Source of the DNA: Bryobacteraceae bacterium
GTDB lineage: Bacteria > Acidobacteriota > Terriglobia > Bryobacterales > Bryobacteraceae
Length of the DNA stretch: 5,964 nucleotides
Direction of reading: 5' to 3'
NCBI GenBank assembly: GCA_025350445.1
Contig: JANXXV010000497.1
Span: 1-5,964, forward strand
Shown piece after piece: positions 5,063 to 5,964 of the stretch (position 1 is the stretch's first letter; every line of letters begins with the position of its first letter). The translations under genes were made by a program, and so were the position numbers. The notes under the pieces were generated by a model. The model was not told the DNA's origin. It ran no database searches and worked only from the letters and a program-made list of their open reading frames with translations.

Positions 5063-5964
5063 TTGCGCTATCTACCGAAGTCGCAGTCCGAACGCCATGA
5101 AATGCTGGAAGTTTGCGGCGCCGGCTCGCTGGAAGACCTGTTTTCCCACCTTCCAGCCGATGCAAAACTGAATCGCGCGCTGGACATTCCGGACGGAAAG
5201 TCCGAGTACGAGATCGTCGATTATTTTCGTGAACAGGCAGATCGGAATGCTACCGGATACCCGTCTTTTTTGGGCGCGGGTGTCTATTACCACTATCGCC
5301 CGGTGCTAGTGGATACGGTAGTTTCACGTGGCGAATTTCTCACTTCCTATACGCCATATCAGGCGGAGATTGCGCAAGGCACGCTGACAACCATCTTCGA
5401 ATTTCAAACCATGGTCTGCCAGTTGACGGGCATGGAAGTCGCCAATGCTTCCATGTACGACGGATCGACGGCGGTGCCGGAAGCGGCGATGATGGCCGTC
5501 CGGATCACCGGCCGGGATCAGATACTTGCTTCCAGAACCGTCCACCCGGAATATCGTGAAGTGCTGCGAACGTACGCCCGGCATCAGGGAATGCCTATTG
5601 CCGAATTCGGATACGATTCCGAATCGGGCGCGCTGGATCTGGCGGATCTGGAAGCAAAGCTAAATGAAAAAGTAGCTGCCGTGATCGTGCAGTCGCCGAA
5701 CTTCTTCGGCATTGTGGAAGACATCAAAGCCGCGGCGGCGCTGGCGCACAAGCACGGCGCGCTGTTGATCATGGTGTTCACCGAAGCGGTTTCTCTGGGG
5801 CTGCTTGAGCCGCCGCGGGATGCCGACATTGTCGCGGGCGAATTGCAGTCATTCGCGATCACACCGAGTTACGGGGGCCCGTTCGCAGGCATCATTGCCA
5901 CCAAGGAAAAGTTCATTCGGCAGATTCCGGGCAGGCTGGTTGGGGAGACGAAAGATTCGCGCGG
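5063..5964 (+). CDS. gcvPA: Glycine dehydrogenase (decarboxylating) subunit 1, N-terminal part, cut by window edge
   Basis: The first 300 codons of the alpha-type subunit of the split P protein, which with GcvPB decarboxylates glycine using pyridoxal phosphate and loads the aminomethyl group onto GcvH. The frame is open to the right edge; the family is about 440-450 residues, so roughly the last third is missing. Family signatures: [14 protein letters not shown] at the start, [13 protein letters not shown] (68-80), [13 protein letters not shown] (96-108), [23 protein letters not shown] (112-134), [13 protein letters not shown] (161-173), [12 protein letters not shown] (209-220), SLGLLEPP (244-251), YGGPFAG (270-276) and [12 protein letters not shown] (287-298). 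The PLP lysine belongs to GcvPB, not this subunit. The start is TTG: homologues begin M-RYLP, TTG falls exactly at that Met, and GGAGAG lies 10 nt upstream. Only 1 nt separates it from the gcvH stop. gcvPB is expected immediately downstream. Confidence 0.96.
   Translation, partial: MRYLPKSQSERHEMLEVCGAGSLEDLFSHLPADAKLNRALDIPDGKSEYEIVDYFREQADRNATGYPSFLGAGVYYHYRPVLVDTVVSRGEFLTSYTPYQAEIAQGTLTTIFEFQTMVCQLTGMEVANASMYDGSTAVPEAAMMAVRITGRDQILASRTVHPEYREVLRTYARHQGMPIAEFGYDSESGALDLADLEAKLNEKVAAVIVQSPNFFGIVEDIKAAAALAHKHGALLIMVFTEAVSLGLLEPPRDADIVAGELQSFAITPSYGGPFAGIIATKEKFIRQIPGRLVGETKDSR

Overview
The window looks like chromosomal DNA from a Gram-negative bacterium of moderate-to-high GC. It carries an OmpA-type peptidoglycan-binding lipoprotein, which implies an outer membrane. 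Its glycine decarboxylase appears to be the split GcvPA/GcvPB form, because the gcvPA reading frame matches the short N-terminal subunit. Split GcvP, a sigma-54 two-component pair and this gene style together suggest Acidobacteriota or a similar deep-branching soil lineage. That placement is an inference from gene content, not a tested assignment.

Layout, left to right. Positions 1-278 (+) hold the last 91 codons of an NtrC-family sigma-54-dependent response regulator, ending in its Fis-type helix-turn-helix. After a 77-nt gap comes a complete membrane-bound sensor histidine kinase (356-2182, +), the likely partner of that regulator. A stretch of about 350 nt without a convincing gene (2183-2531) follows. 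It contains weak hairpins and one doubtful 72-codon frame. A strong intrinsic terminator (2532-2563, minus strand) ends a convergent gene for an OmpA-like lipoprotein (2588-3349, -). A 221-nt divergent intergenic region (3350-3570) separates that gene from a rightward glycine-cleavage operon: gcvT (3571-4674), gcvH (4678-5061) and gcvPA (5063 to beyond the right edge). The gaps between these genes are only 3 nt and 1 nt.

How the parts may work together. The kinase and regulator form a two-component system that would drive sigma-54 promoters. GcvT, GcvH and GcvPA (with GcvPB, expected just outside the window) form the glycine cleavage system, which makes 5,10-methylene-tetrahydrofolate, CO2 and NH3 from glycine.

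The most interesting part is the divergent intergenic region. Reading toward the lipoprotein gene on the minus strand, it contains two separate matches to the sigma-54 promoter architecture (TGG-N9-TTGCA, with exact GG-N10-GC spacing). Three short perfect inverted repeats lie upstream of the proximal match, where enhancer sites for an NtrC-type activator would be expected. Together with the adjacent sigma-54 activator and kinase genes, this suggests a local circuit in which the two-component system controls a cell-envelope lipoprotein. It is a hypothesis from sequence pattern only. I see no mobile element, CRISPR array, tRNA or rRNA.
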